Below, one piece after another: positions 43,147-52,113 of a stretch of DNA of 59,763 nucleotides. The notes under the pieces are model-generated. The model worked only from the letters and a program-made list of their open reading frames with translations, had not been told where the DNA came from and did no database searches. A program made the position numbers and the translations under genes. The stretch lies in contig JAISVT010000040.1 in assembly GCA_031271405.1 (NCBI GenBank), positions 1 through 59,763 on the forward strand. The letters run 5' to 3'. The stretch is from Candidatus Endomicrobium macrotermitis. Its GTDB lineage: Bacteria > Elusimicrobiota > Endomicrobiia > Endomicrobiales > Endomicrobiaceae. Within the stretch, counting starts at the first letter, position 1, and the number at the start of each line of letters is the position of its first letter.

Positions 43147-44389
43147 AGTTACGCTCGCTTTCGCGTTTTTCGTAATTTTTTGCGCCGGATTATCAGCCGC
43201 ATCTAAAAAGACTGACAGCAAGTCGAATTTATTTGTCGTCGGTGATTCTATAATTTTAGGCGGCAGCGGCTCAAACGTATATTCCGAATACCTGCAGCAG
43301 TATCTCGACAAAATTTACGGGGCGGACAAAATAGCCGTTTATAACTATTCTTTCTACGATTTGAACACAAGCCAGATTTTCAAGCTGGTGGAAAATCTGT
43401 TAAGAAAGCAGAAAAATACCGAATTTGTCGTTATTACGGCAGGGGAGGCGAATTTCTACAATTTGGGAGGTTTTTCGGACTATCTCAAAGATGCAGGCAG
43501 GTATTATCCCCAAAACGAGAGCATACAAGAGTCCGAAATCGACTCGGCTCTGAAACTTAATACGGCCGTTGCGGGCATATACAATTCTCCGCGCGCGATT
43601 GCCCAAAAGGCTTTTGTCAAATACGCGTTTTCCGCGGCGTATATGACTCTTGCGGGTTCGGGTCCCAGAAAAATCGGAGGATATGTCCCTAAAGTAATAC
43701 CTTCGTTTTTATTGCTTGCCGACGATTATGAAAAAATTCCCGTAAGCCCTTATTTCGTAAGAAAATACAGAGCCGCATGGGACATGATAAACGGCGGAAA
43801 ATATAAAGAAGCCGAAGAACTGCTTTCTCTTATGCTTCTTGAAAATCCGTACGATTCCAACGTTTTTTACGCTCTGGGTTCGCTTTATCTTTTGTACGGA
43901 GGAATGGAAAACGAAGCTTTGAAAATGTTTGAAGACGGAATTTTGGTAAATCCGTTTGACAGGAACAATAAATGCTATAAAGGCCTTTCCATAATGTATA
44001 TGTCTTATGACGGCGAAGCGGTATCCGAAATTCTTTATTTCGTAAGGGTTATAAAAACGTATCTGGGCGAAGCGATACCCGAGATAAATGCCGTAAGCGC
44101 GATAGATTCTGCGGTCTACGATGAAAAAATCGCGGCCGTAAGCGGCTGGATAATTTCGGATATAAGAAAAATAAATTCTTTATGCTTGTCCAAAGGCGTT
44201 CATCTTATAGTGGCGGGCTATCCGTTTAACGCCAAGTCAAACGAGCTTTTAAAAAGCGCGTTTTATTGGAGCAATATAGATTTTGTCGATAATTCGGCAA
44301 TAAAGCCGGACGGGCAGCTTAGGCAGGCGTATTCGGATATGGCTCAAAACGTGGCCGGCGCGATAAACAGAACGGGAAGCAAAAGGTAA
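43127..44389 (+). CDS. Exported SGNH-like protein with TPR segment
   Basis: 420 residues. Signal peptide about 1-24 (GLSA|AS). Block I VVGDSIILGG (37-46) has the SGNH nucleophile S41. TAGEAN near 104-109 would be block III (N replaces the usual GxND context). The middle, about 210-290, has TPR-like helices (AWDMINGGKYKEAEELLSLM; NVFYALGSLYLLYGG). In the C-terminal part I see no Asp-x-x-His pair (DFVDNSAIKPDGQL lacks a His), so the catalytic set looks incomplete. Overlaps the radical SAM gene by 20 nt. May bind glycans or lipids rather than hydrolyse them. Confidence 0.6.
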   Translation: MNRSLLKVTLAFAFFVIFCAGLSAASKKTDSKSNLFVVGDSIILGGSGSNVYSEYLQQYLDKIYGADKIAVYNYSFYDLNTSQIFKLVENLLRKQKNTEFVVITAGEANFYNLGGFSDYLKDAGRYYPQNESIQESEIDSALKLNTAVAGIYNSPRAIAQKAFVKYAFSAAYMTLAGSGPRKIGGYVPKVIPSFLLLADDYEKIPVSPYFVRKYRAAWDMINGGKYKEAEELLSLMLLENPYDSNVFYALGSLYLLYGGMENEALKMFEDGILVNPFDRNNKCYKGLSIMYMSYDGEAVSEILYFVRVIKTYLGEAIPEINAVSAIDSAVYDEKIAAVSGWIISDIRKINSLCLSKGVHLIVAGYPFNAKSNELLKSAFYWSNIDFVDNSAIKPDGQLRQAYSDMAQNVAGAINRTGSKR

Positions 44390-44397
44390 AATAAAAA

Positions 44398-45825
44398 GTG
44401 AAAAAAGAAATAGTTGTAAACAGAACTTTGGAAGAAACGAAAGTAGCGGTGCTTGAAGACGGGCGGCTTTTCGATTTGTTCATAGAAAGGCGCGAGTCGG
44501 AAAAAATATTGAACAATATTTACAAAGGCAAGGTGCAAAATATTGTTCCCGCGCTGAATTCGGCTTTTGTCGATATCGGTTTCGGCAAAAGCGCTTATCT
44601 CGGCATGGACGACATAGTCGCTCCCAAAAACGAGAAAAACATAGAAAATGCCGTTAAACCCGGCCAGGACATTATGGTGCAGGTTTATAAAGAGCCCATA
44701 AGCACTAAAGGCCCCAAAGTGACCATGGAAATATCCCTTCCGGGAAGGCTTTTGGTTTATATGCCGTTCAGCAAGAATATCGGGATTTCAAAAAATATCG
44801 AAGACAAACAGGAATATGACAGGCTCAAAAGCATAGTTTCAAACCTTAAAAAAGATATTCCCGGCGGCATAATAGTGCGCACCGAGGCCGAAGAAGCCGA
44901 CGAAGACGAAATAAAAAAAGAAATAAAATACCTGACGAGAATCTGGTCTTCGATAGTTTCGAGATTCGAAGACGCAAAGCCCATGAGCCTTATACACAAA
45001 GATTTGGGCGTGGTGTTTCAAACGGTAAGGGATTATTTTTCGGAAGACGTTATGCTTATGCATATAGACTCCCCGAAAGAGCTTAAAGACGTTACGGAAT
45101 TCGTTAAAACGGTTTCTCCGGAATTTTTGGACAGAATAGTTTTGTACGAAGGCAAAAAGGGAATTTTTAAAGCATATGCCATAGACGAAGAAATAAAAAG
45201 GCTCAGGTCCAATAAAGCAAGGCTTAAATCCGGCGGATACCTCATAATACAGGAAGCGGAATCACTTTGCGCAATAGACGTAAACAGCGGTAAGTTTACC
45301 GCGAAAACTTCGCAGGAAGACACGGCTTTTCTTACCAATATGGAAGCTGCCGGGGAAATAGCAAGGCAGCTGCGTTTAAGAAATATCGGCGGGATAATAG
45401 TAATAGATTTTATCGATATGAAAAAGGCTTCGAACAGGCAGAAAGTTTTGGAAAAACTGCGCGAGGCGGTAAGGGGCGATAAAGCCAAAATAAAAATCTG
45501 GCCTATAACAAGGCTCGGTCTTATAGAGATGACCAGGGAAAGAAAGCGTGAGTCTCTTTTTTCTTTGATGGGAGATACCTGCCCGACCTGCCACGGTTTG
45601 GGGCTTGTCCTTTCGAAAGAATCTATTTTTATAAACGTCTGCGACGATATTGAGGAAATGAACATTGATATGCATCACGGTAAAGCGAGAATAAAGCTTA
45701 ATCCGGACGTTTATGAATATTTCAGCGAACGCAAATCGCGTTTGAAAGAGCTTTTTAAGATGGATTTTGACGTACAGCAGGACATAAACATAGACAGGGA
45801 AGATTATCAGATAATATTTGAATGA
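44398..45825 (+). CDS. rng: Ribonuclease G/E family protein
   Basis: 475 residues, RNase G size. S1-like RNA-binding region about 30-120 (NIYKGKVQNIVPALNSAFVDIG split). Catalytic site with DVNSGKF near 300 and IDFIDM near 345. The zinc-link motif CPTCHG (C395, C398) joins the dimer. Processes 16S rRNA and decays mRNA. The GTG start at 44398 is 8 nt after the previous stop; no ATG fits the conserved N-terminus better. Confidence 0.94.
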   Translation: MKKEIVVNRTLEETKVAVLEDGRLFDLFIERRESEKILNNIYKGKVQNIVPALNSAFVDIGFGKSAYLGMDDIVAPKNEKNIENAVKPGQDIMVQVYKEPISTKGPKVTMEISLPGRLLVYMPFSKNIGISKNIEDKQEYDRLKSIVSNLKKDIPGGIIVRTEAEEADEDEIKKEIKYLTRIWSSIVSRFEDAKPMSLIHKDLGVVFQTVRDYFSEDVMLMHIDSPKELKDVTEFVKTVSPEFLDRIVLYEGKKGIFKAYAIDEEIKRLRSNKARLKSGGYLIIQEAESLCAIDVNSGKFTAKTSQEDTAFLTNMEAAGEIARQLRLRNIGGIIVIDFIDMKKASNRQKVLEKLREAVRGDKAKIKIWPITRLGLIEMTRERKRESLFSLMGDTCPTCHGLGLVLSKESIFINVCDDIEEMNIDMHHGKARIKLNPDVYEYFSERKSRLKELFKMDFDVQQDINIDREDYQIIFE

Positions 45826-45832
45826 CGATTAT

Positions 45833-45945
45833 GATGCATACAGGCATAAACGCATGGATGCATGCATGGCAAAGGCAAAAAATGCGGGAAACGGGAAGCC
45901 GCTGCAATGAAATTTGCGTTCGTATCCGCGCATCTTTAAGACGCA
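45833..45945. repeat. Octamer-type intergenic repeat, second copy
   Basis: Left part 45833-45870 (ATGCATACAGGCATAAACGC.., units of GCATGGAT spaced about 8). The right part 45920-45945 (GTTCGTATCCGCGCATC) is a weaker inverse. Related to 16538-16622. Confidence 0.5.
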
Positions 45946-45952
45946 AAAGTGA

Positions 45953-45981
45953 TTGACAAATCAGGGCTTTTCGTATATACT
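45953..45981 (+). promoter_or_regulatory. Sigma-70 promoter of the tolC-hlyD-RND cluster
   Basis: TTGACA (45953-45958), 17-bp spacer, TATACT (45976-45981), 47 nt before the tolC start. Confidence 0.8.
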
Positions 45982-46028
45982 CAACAATGCGAATGCAGTA
46001 TGAAATTCGTTGAAAACCGGAGAAGAAT

Positions 46029-47474
46029 TTGTATATAAAAAGAACATTTATTAAAATTTTCGGCGCTTTTTTGTCGGGTGTTTTTTTGATTTCGGCGCTT
46101 TCTTCTTTTTCGTATGCGTCTTATGACGACCCGTTTTTGCAGCAATGCATAAAAATAGCCGAATCGCGCGATCAAAAGCTTGTAGTCGCTTATGAGCAGA
46201 TACAGCTTGCCGAAATAAGGTCTACAAGGGCAGCAAGGGCTTTCTTTCCTCAGATAATGCTTCAGCATACGAATTCAAAGGGTACGACAGCTATGTCCGC
46301 AGTCGGGCTTAGCGGTTTCGTTAAAGACGAATATAATGCCGAAGAGTACGGCGTCAGGGCTATGCAGACCATATTCGAAGGTTACAGGACGCAGGGTACA
46401 TATAAATACGAAACCATGATGGTCGACGCCGCAAGGTTTAATTATACTAAAACCCGCGAAGAGCTTCTTACGAAAGTAAAACTTGCCTATTACGAATATC
46501 TTACTCTTAATCAGGAATATAAAGCTTTGGGAAAAGCCTACGACATAGTCGACAATCTTTTTATAAAGATAAGAAACGAATATAAAGCGAAAGCCATTTC
46601 CGAACTCGATATGGTAGAGGCCGAAAATTTTAAGGACAAAGTGTCGGATATGCTTTCCGCGGCAAGAATCAATCTCGGTTTTTCCGTAAAAAAACTTATC
46701 GAAACCGTGGGGATTCACAGCCTTGACGATATTAACGCGAAAGTTTCCGACGAACTTTCCGACGACGTTACCGAAATAACTTTTACCCTTCAGGATCTGC
46801 TCAGTTTTATTTTGACGAATAACCTTGACGTCCAGACCGCGAAAGTCCAGGCGCAGATGGCCGAGATGAAAATAAAGATAAACCGTTCGAAAATAATACC
46901 TAAATTTTATTTGGAAGGTTTTTACGGAAAAAGCGGCGAAGCTTTTACTACCGAACCTTTGGAACTTACCACCGCGTGGAGCGCGTCTTTGAGAATGTCT
47001 TGGGGATTGTGGGGAAATTCGCTTGAAGCGTCGTACAATAACGAGCATACCGACCCTTCGACAATAGTCGACGCCAGCAAAAGGGTGGATACCACTTCCT
47101 ATGACGTAAAACTTGCCCTTTTGGACGATATGGGATATTTTGTGGACACAAAAGAAAGCAAAGTGAGCTATAACCAGACGTCAAGCGACTATGTGGAGGT
47201 TTTGAAAGTCAGGAGGCTTGAAACCGAAAAAGCGTATAACGATTATTTGAATTCTTTAAACAGCGCCAGAACGTCGCGGAAAGAGATAATTTTAAGGGAA
47301 AGAAAGCTCGCTTTGATGAAAAGAAGGAACGATTTGTACGAAGTTCCGACCGTAAGCCTTATGGAAGAATCATGGAAGTACGCGGAAGCGATTTCTTCTT
47401 ACGCCAGGTCTAATTACCAGAATCACGCGTCGGTAACCGAAATGGAAAGATTGACTTTGATGCCTTTAAGATAA
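46029..47474 (+). CDS. TolC-family outer-membrane efflux protein
   Basis: 481 residues. Signal peptide about 1-31 (SFSYAS|YDD). Two OEP-type halves with long amphipathic helices (LQQCIKIAESRDQKLVVAYEQIQLAEIRSTRAARAF split; EYKALGKAYDIVDNLF; NLDVQTAKVQAQMAEMKIKINRSKIIPKFYLEG split). The TTG at 46029 is chosen for the signal peptide and the GGAGAAG site before it. It is the outer-membrane duct of the pump encoded by the next three genes. Confidence 0.88.
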   Translation: MYIKRTFIKIFGAFLSGVFLISALSSFSYASYDDPFLQQCIKIAESRDQKLVVAYEQIQLAEIRSTRAARAFFPQIMLQHTNSKGTTAMSAVGLSGFVKDEYNAEEYGVRAMQTIFEGYRTQGTYKYETMMVDAARFNYTKTREELLTKVKLAYYEYLTLNQEYKALGKAYDIVDNLFIKIRNEYKAKAISELDMVEAENFKDKVSDMLSAARINLGFSVKKLIETVGIHSLDDINAKVSDELSDDVTEITFTLQDLLSFILTNNLDVQTAKVQAQMAEMKIKINRSKIIPKFYLEGFYGKSGEAFTTEPLELTTAWSASLRMSWGLWGNSLEASYNNEHTDPSTIVDASKRVDTTSYDVKLALLDDMGYFVDTKESKVSYNQTSSDYVEVLKVRRLETEKAYNDYLNSLNSARTSRKEIILRERKLALMKRRNDLYEVPTVSLMEESWKYAEAISSYARSNYQNHASVTEMERLTLMPLR

Positions 47475-47523
47475 GGTTTAAGCGTTATTAATAAGAAATT
47501 TATATAAAAACGGAGGGAGTATT

Positions 47524-48753
47524 TTGGAAAAGATTAAGTATTTTTTTTACAGTATCAAAGACAGCATATCTCATTCGATTGAAAACTACAGGGCGCGTTC
47601 GCCCCGGGCGTTCAAAAGGATCGTGTATATAGCAGCCGTATGTATGTTTTTGATTTTCGTTTCCATAGTCGTATATTTGGTGTTTTTCAATAAGAAAGAG
47701 GCGGAAGAATCGTCCGAAAGCTATGCGCAGGTAAAGGCCATGAGGGTTAAAAAAGAGGATTATACCGATAAGTACACCGTCATGGGCACGATAAAAGGCG
47801 CCATAGAAAACGATATGCGTTTTGAAATAGAAGGCTATCTGGCCATGTACAATTTTAGAGAAGGGGCAAAGATAAAAGAGGGGCAGAATATCTGTTCTCT
47901 CGACCCTAAAGACGCCATGACAAAAGCCGATTACGCGCAAAGCAAGTACAAGAGCGAAAGCTCGGCGTTTTTATCGGCGAAAGAAAGATATAAAGTTTAT
48001 GAAGAAATGTACAATATGAAAGCTCTTGCGGAAAGCAAGCTTCATGAAGCAAGATTTGAAATTCAGGCTGCGGAATCGCGCGTTAAAGCCGCCAAATCCG
48101 AACTTGAGCTTGCGCAGTCGAATTTAAAAAAGACAAATCTTGCCGCCCCGTCAAACGGCATTCTCGCGGAAATAATAATAAAGCCGGGCGAATACGTTAC
48201 GCCTCAGGACGTAGTGTGCAAATTTATAAGCGATCGCGGAACGAACTTTGAAGTCGATATTCCCGAAAAAGACATACAGAAAATTGCCGTAGGCCAAAAA
48301 GTCAAGATACTCAGCGATTCGTACCCCGATAAAGAATTTGACGGCTCGATTATAGAAATCGCTCCGGTGGTAAACGTAAGAACCAGAACTTCAACGGTAA
48401 AAGTCAATGTCGATAATTCCGAGGGGCAGCTTCGTTCCGGAATGTTTGCCAGAGGAACGATACATTTGAAAGAGCTCAAGGGCGTAGTTTTAGTTCCTAC
48501 CGACAGCATAGTTTCGCTTAATAATGCTGCATTTTTGGTGCCGGTCATAATTCCCGATTTGAAGCCGGGCGAAGGCGTAGTACAGATGAGGCCTTGCACT
48601 CTCGGCGATAAAGTCGGGGAAAAGACGGTAGTCATAGACGGGCTTAATATGGGAGAACTTGTTGTGATTGAAACGAACGGTCAGCTTTCGGACGGCGTGA
48701 AGGTGAAATATACCGAAGAAGCCGAATCGGAAGCCATACCGGTAGATTACTAA
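47524..48753 (+). CDS. HlyD/MFP-family periplasmic adaptor
   Basis: 409 residues. N-terminal anchor helix 33-54, then a lipoyl-like half (YLAMYNFREGAKIKEGQNICSL near 101-122), a helical hairpin about 135-205, a second lipoyl half (LAAPSNGILAEIIIKPGEYV) and a beta-barrel (VDIPEKDIQKIAVGQKVKI; GMFARGTI). The anchor is a TM helix, not a lipoprotein Cys. TTG start with a strong GGAGGGAG site 5 nt before. Links TolC to the RND proteins. Confidence 0.92.
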   Translation: MEKIKYFFYSIKDSISHSIENYRARSPRAFKRIVYIAAVCMFLIFVSIVVYLVFFNKKEAEESSESYAQVKAMRVKKEDYTDKYTVMGTIKGAIENDMRFEIEGYLAMYNFREGAKIKEGQNICSLDPKDAMTKADYAQSKYKSESSAFLSAKERYKVYEEMYNMKALAESKLHEARFEIQAAESRVKAAKSELELAQSNLKKTNLAAPSNGILAEIIIKPGEYVTPQDVVCKFISDRGTNFEVDIPEKDIQKIAVGQKVKILSDSYPDKEFDGSIIEIAPVVNVRTRTSTVKVNVDNSEGQLRSGMFARGTIHLKELKGVVLVPTDSIVSLNNAAFLVPVIIPDLKPGEGVVQMRPCTLGDKVGEKTVVIDGLNMGELVVIETNGQLSDGVKVKYTEEAESEAIPVDY

Positions 48754-48756
48754 AAA

Positions 48757-48893
48757 ATACAAAGTGAGGAGTTAAGAGTGCAGAGTGCAAATATTGCGTT
48801 TTCGCTTTGCGAAAACTAAAATAGGTTTCGGCAAGTCAGGAATACGGTAATTTCATTTTTCACTCTTCAATCTTCACTCTTCACTCTGCTTCT
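48757..48893. repeat. Heptamer-armed palindrome, copy C
   Basis: Left arm 48761-48790 (AAGTGAGGAGTTAAGAGTGC..., period 7), centre hairpin GTTTTCGC-TTT-GCGAAAAC (48798-48816), right arm 48856-48889 (TTTTTCACTCTTCAATCTTC..., period 7). The central 26 nt are identical (reversed) to copy A. It fills the gap between hlyD and the first RND gene and leaves no clear ribosome site for the latter. Confidence 0.82.
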
Positions 48894-48899
48894 AAAAAA

Positions 48900-51800
48900 A
48901 TGATTGATTTAGGAATAAAAAAGCCTGTTACAACCCTTATGATAGTCATTGCGTTGATGATGTTCTCGTCAATAATGACCGTCAGGATTCCCGTCGAATT
49001 AAATCCCAGCATTCAAAGCGGAATGGTAAGTGTAATAACGAGGCTTCGCGGAGGCGTCGCTTCAAGCGAAGTCGAAAAATACGTTACCCGTCCGCTTGAA
49101 GAAGTTTTTTCCGAACTTAGCGGCCTGAAGGAAATGATTTCTTCTTCAAAAGAATCCGAATCGAACGTAATGATGACTTTTCATTACGGAGTGAATACCG
49201 ATTTTATAGTCATAGACGTCCGTGAAAAGCTCGCGCTTGTAAAGCATTTGCTTCCCAAAGAAACCGAGAAACCGATTATTGCCAAATTCGAGCAGTCCGA
49301 TGCTCCGATTATAATTATAGCGTTGAGTTCCGAAAAGTTTTCTCCGGAACAGCTCAGGGAAATAGCGGAAGAGCAGATCAAAGAAAAAATAATGAGGGTT
49401 TCGGGGGTCGCCAATATTGAAATCGGCGGCGGAAGGGAGAGAAAACTTCTCATAAACATAGACAACTCAAAACTTGTCGCATACCAGCTTCCCATCCTTG
49501 AAGTGGTTCAAAAAATAAACCTTTCCAATATCTCTATTTCGGCCGGAAGCATTGACGAAGTAAATAAAAATTACGTAATCAGGGCTACCGGTGAATACGA
49601 TAACATACAAGAAATAGAAAATACCGGGATAGCCATAACTCCCTCGGGGTCGGTCATAACGATCAAAGACATAGGCACGGTAAGGGATTCGTTTTACGAA
49701 CCGACATCGTTTGCAAGGCTGGACCTTAAGCCTGTTGTTTCGCTGTACATACAAAAAGAGTCCGCGGCAAACACCATAAGCACGGCAAACGAAGCGTTAA
49801 GAGTGATAGACCGGTTAAGAACGGAGATAGATCAGAACATTGTAATAACCGTAGTTAAAAACGACGCGGAGTACATAAGCAAAGCAATTTATTCTTTGTG
49901 CGAGGCGCTGGTTGTAGGAGCCGTACTTCTTGCCGGAATTTTATTTATTTTTATGCGTAACATAAGAAATATCGTGATAGTAGGCACTACTCTTCCTTTA
50001 AGCATATTTATTTCCATACTTCTTATGTATTTTACCAAACAGACCTTTAACGTTATGACGCTAAGCGGGCTTGCCATGGGCATAGCAAACGTAATGGATA
50101 ACGCCATTGTCGTTATAGAAAACATATCGTTTCACCATCACAGAAAAACATATAAGACAAAAATGGAGCTTGTGATAAAAGGCACGGCCGAATTGTGGCA
50201 GCCTATTTTTGCTTCGACCGTTACGACAATAGTGGTATTTTTGCCTCTGGTGTTTCTTGATCCGGAAATCAGGCAGCTTTATCTGCCTTTCGGGCTTACG
50301 ATTACTTTCGCGCTTATAGCCTCTCTTATAAGTACCATGATTTTTGTACCTCCGCAGATTTACTTCTGGCAGAACAATTTCGAACTTGAATTTCAGAGCT
50401 GGTATATGTGGATAAGGCGCTTGTACGGAAAAATTTTAAAATTCGTTTTCAGGCGGCAGACTTTCGTATGGCTGTTCGTATTTGCGCTTTTTTTTACTTC
50501 GGTAAAAATTCTTCAAAGCAGGGATTCGGAGTTTATGGACGCAGGCGACGCGAACACTTTCAGGATAGGCGTGCAGTTCCCGCCGGCCACGCGCATAGAA
50601 GTTTCGAATGAAATAGTCAAAAAAATGGAAGCAAAACTTTTGACTTACAGGGACGACGTCGAAAGAGTTTCGTCCAAAGTGGAAAAACTGCATACGTTTG
50701 TCGAAGTCAAGGTTTTTAAAAACGCCGAGTATTTTAAAGAAGAATTCAGGAAAACTTTCGGCGACTATTCGCCCGCTTTCGTTTACTATCAGGATTCCAG
50801 TTCCGCCGGGAACAAAGAAATATTTACGGATTTTTACGGCCAGGATTACGACGAGCTGAAAAAGCTCGCTTTTTCGTCTTCAGGAAGGCTTCAGCAGGTG
50901 CAGGGTCTGACCGACGTGAAAATAAGAATGAGGGAAGACGAACCCGAAATAAATCTTTTTGTCGACACGCAAAGGCTTTCTAATTTCGGGCTTACGGCTT
51001 ATTATTTCGGAAACACTCTTCACTGCCAGATAAGAGGCCTTATAGCCACGCAGTACAGAACGGAAGGCAAGCAGATAGAAACTATCGCAAGGCTTACGCC
51101 GGGCACAGTAAAAAATGTCGGCGACGTATTGTTTCTTCCTCTGGTAAACGCAAAGAAACAGACTGTCCGCGTCGGGCAGGTAGCGGAAGCCAAAGAGATA
51201 AAGGCCACGCAGGAAATATGGCATAAAAATAAAAAGCGTTTTATACAGATAAGCGCCAACAGGGCAAAAATCGGACTGACCACTGCCGCAACGGGAATAA
51301 ATACGGCTTTGAAAGGCGTGAAATTCGACAGGGATTATTCTTTTAAAATATCCGGCGATTACGAAAAAACCGTGGAAAGCGAAGGGCAGTTTATGCTTGC
51401 CGTCGCGCTTACGGTAATCTTAATCTTCTTTGTTTTGGCGTCGATATTCGAGTCTTACAAACAGCCGTTTTTGATTATGTTCGCTCTGCCTTTAAGCATT
51501 ATAGGCGTGGCTTTTTCGCTTTGGATATTTAAAAAATCCATAAGTTTGGGAGTATGGATAGGGATAATGATTTTGTTCGGCTCTATAGTTTACGGTTCGA
51601 TCATTATAGTCGATAAAATAAACCAGAGAAGGCACGGCAGGACGAATATGCTCAGAGTCATATTCGAATCCTGCAAAGAGAGATTAAGGCCGGAACTCAT
51701 AACGTTCCTTATGAAAACCATCGGGCTTTTGCCTATGGTTTTAAGCCGCGACGAAGCCGCCGCAATGTGGCAGTCTTTGTCTTTAACGGTTCTTTGCGGG

Positions 51801-52010
51801 ACGATAACGGGGACGATGCTTACGCTTTTGATTATTCCCACGGCGTACTATCTTATGGAAGATCCGAAAAACAGTTTTAAAGGGGTTTTGAAAAATCTTT
51901 CGTTTATCAAAAATATTTTCGGCAGTTCGAAAAAGAAACTTAAAAAACTCGTGATAAAAAAACCGGAACAGGCAAAAGACGCGCCCAGAGTCCCGAGAAT
52001 AAAGTTTTAA
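48900..52010 (+). CDS. RND efflux pump inner-membrane protein (first of two)
   Basis: 1036 residues, full RND length. TM1 PVTTLMIVIALMMFSSI, a large periplasmic loop, TM4 with LAMGIANVMDNAIVVIENI (one Asp of the usual DD pair is Asn), a second half with a new TM start RQTFVWLFVFALFF, and TM10 LFGSIVYGSIIIVDK, where the usual charged/polar Lys/Asn is Tyr-Gly. The proton-relay set is therefore atypical. The substrate is unknown. Works with the TolC and HlyD genes upstream; the second RND gene follows after 103 bp. Confidence 0.9.
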   Translation: MIDLGIKKPVTTLMIVIALMMFSSIMTVRIPVELNPSIQSGMVSVITRLRGGVASSEVEKYVTRPLEEVFSELSGLKEMISSSKESESNVMMTFHYGVNTDFIVIDVREKLALVKHLLPKETEKPIIAKFEQSDAPIIIIALSSEKFSPEQLREIAEEQIKEKIMRVSGVANIEIGGGRERKLLINIDNSKLVAYQLPILEVVQKINLSNISISAGSIDEVNKNYVIRATGEYDNIQEIENTGIAITPSGSVITIKDIGTVRDSFYEPTSFARLDLKPVVSLYIQKESAANTISTANEALRVIDRLRTEIDQNIVITVVKNDAEYISKAIYSLCEALVVGAVLLAGILFIFMRNIRNIVIVGTTLPLSIFISILLMYFTKQTFNVMTLSGLAMGIANVMDNAIVVIENISFHHHRKTYKTKMELVIKGTAELWQPIFASTVTTIVVFLPLVFLDPEIRQLYLPFGLTITFALIASLISTMIFVPPQIYFWQNNFELEFQSWYMWIRRLYGKILKFVFRRQTFVWLFVFALFFTSVKILQSRDSEFMDAGDANTFRIGVQFPPATRIEVSNEIVKKMEAKLLTYRDDVERVSSKVEKLHTFVEVKVFKNAEYFKEEFRKTFGDYSPAFVYYQDSSSAGNKEIFTDFYGQDYDELKKLAFSSSGRLQQVQGLTDVKIRMREDEPEINLFVDTQRLSNFGLTAYYFGNTLHCQIRGLIATQYRTEGKQIETIARLTPGTVKNVGDVLFLPLVNAKKQTVRVGQVAEAKEIKATQEIWHKNKKRFIQISANRAKIGLTTAATGINTALKGVKFDRDYSFKISGDYEKTVESEGQFMLAVALTVILIFFVLASIFESYKQPFLIMFALPLSIIGVAFSLWIFKKSISLGVWIGIMILFGSIVYGSIIIVDKINQRRHGRTNMLRVIFESCKERLRPELITFLMKTIGLLPMVLSRDEAAAMWQSLSLTVLCGTITGTMLTLLIIPTAYYLMEDPKNSFKGVLKNLSFIKNIFGSSKKKLKKLVIKKPEQAKDAPRVPRIKF

Positions 52011-52021
52011 ACAATTTGCCA

Positions 52022-52093
52022 TCCGGAGCTTGTTTCAGCTCCGTAGTTAAAAAGATGAAAAACAGACCCTGAAATAAATTCAGGGCGACAAAC
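52022..52093. repeat. Intergenic double palindrome (GTCAT-like tail)
   Basis: CGGAGCTTGTTTCAGCTCCG (52025-52044) and CCCTGAAATAAATTCAGGGC followed by GACAAACT, between the two RND genes. Confidence 0.6.
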
Positions 52094-52113
52094 TAATTTA
52101 AGAGAGACGAAAA

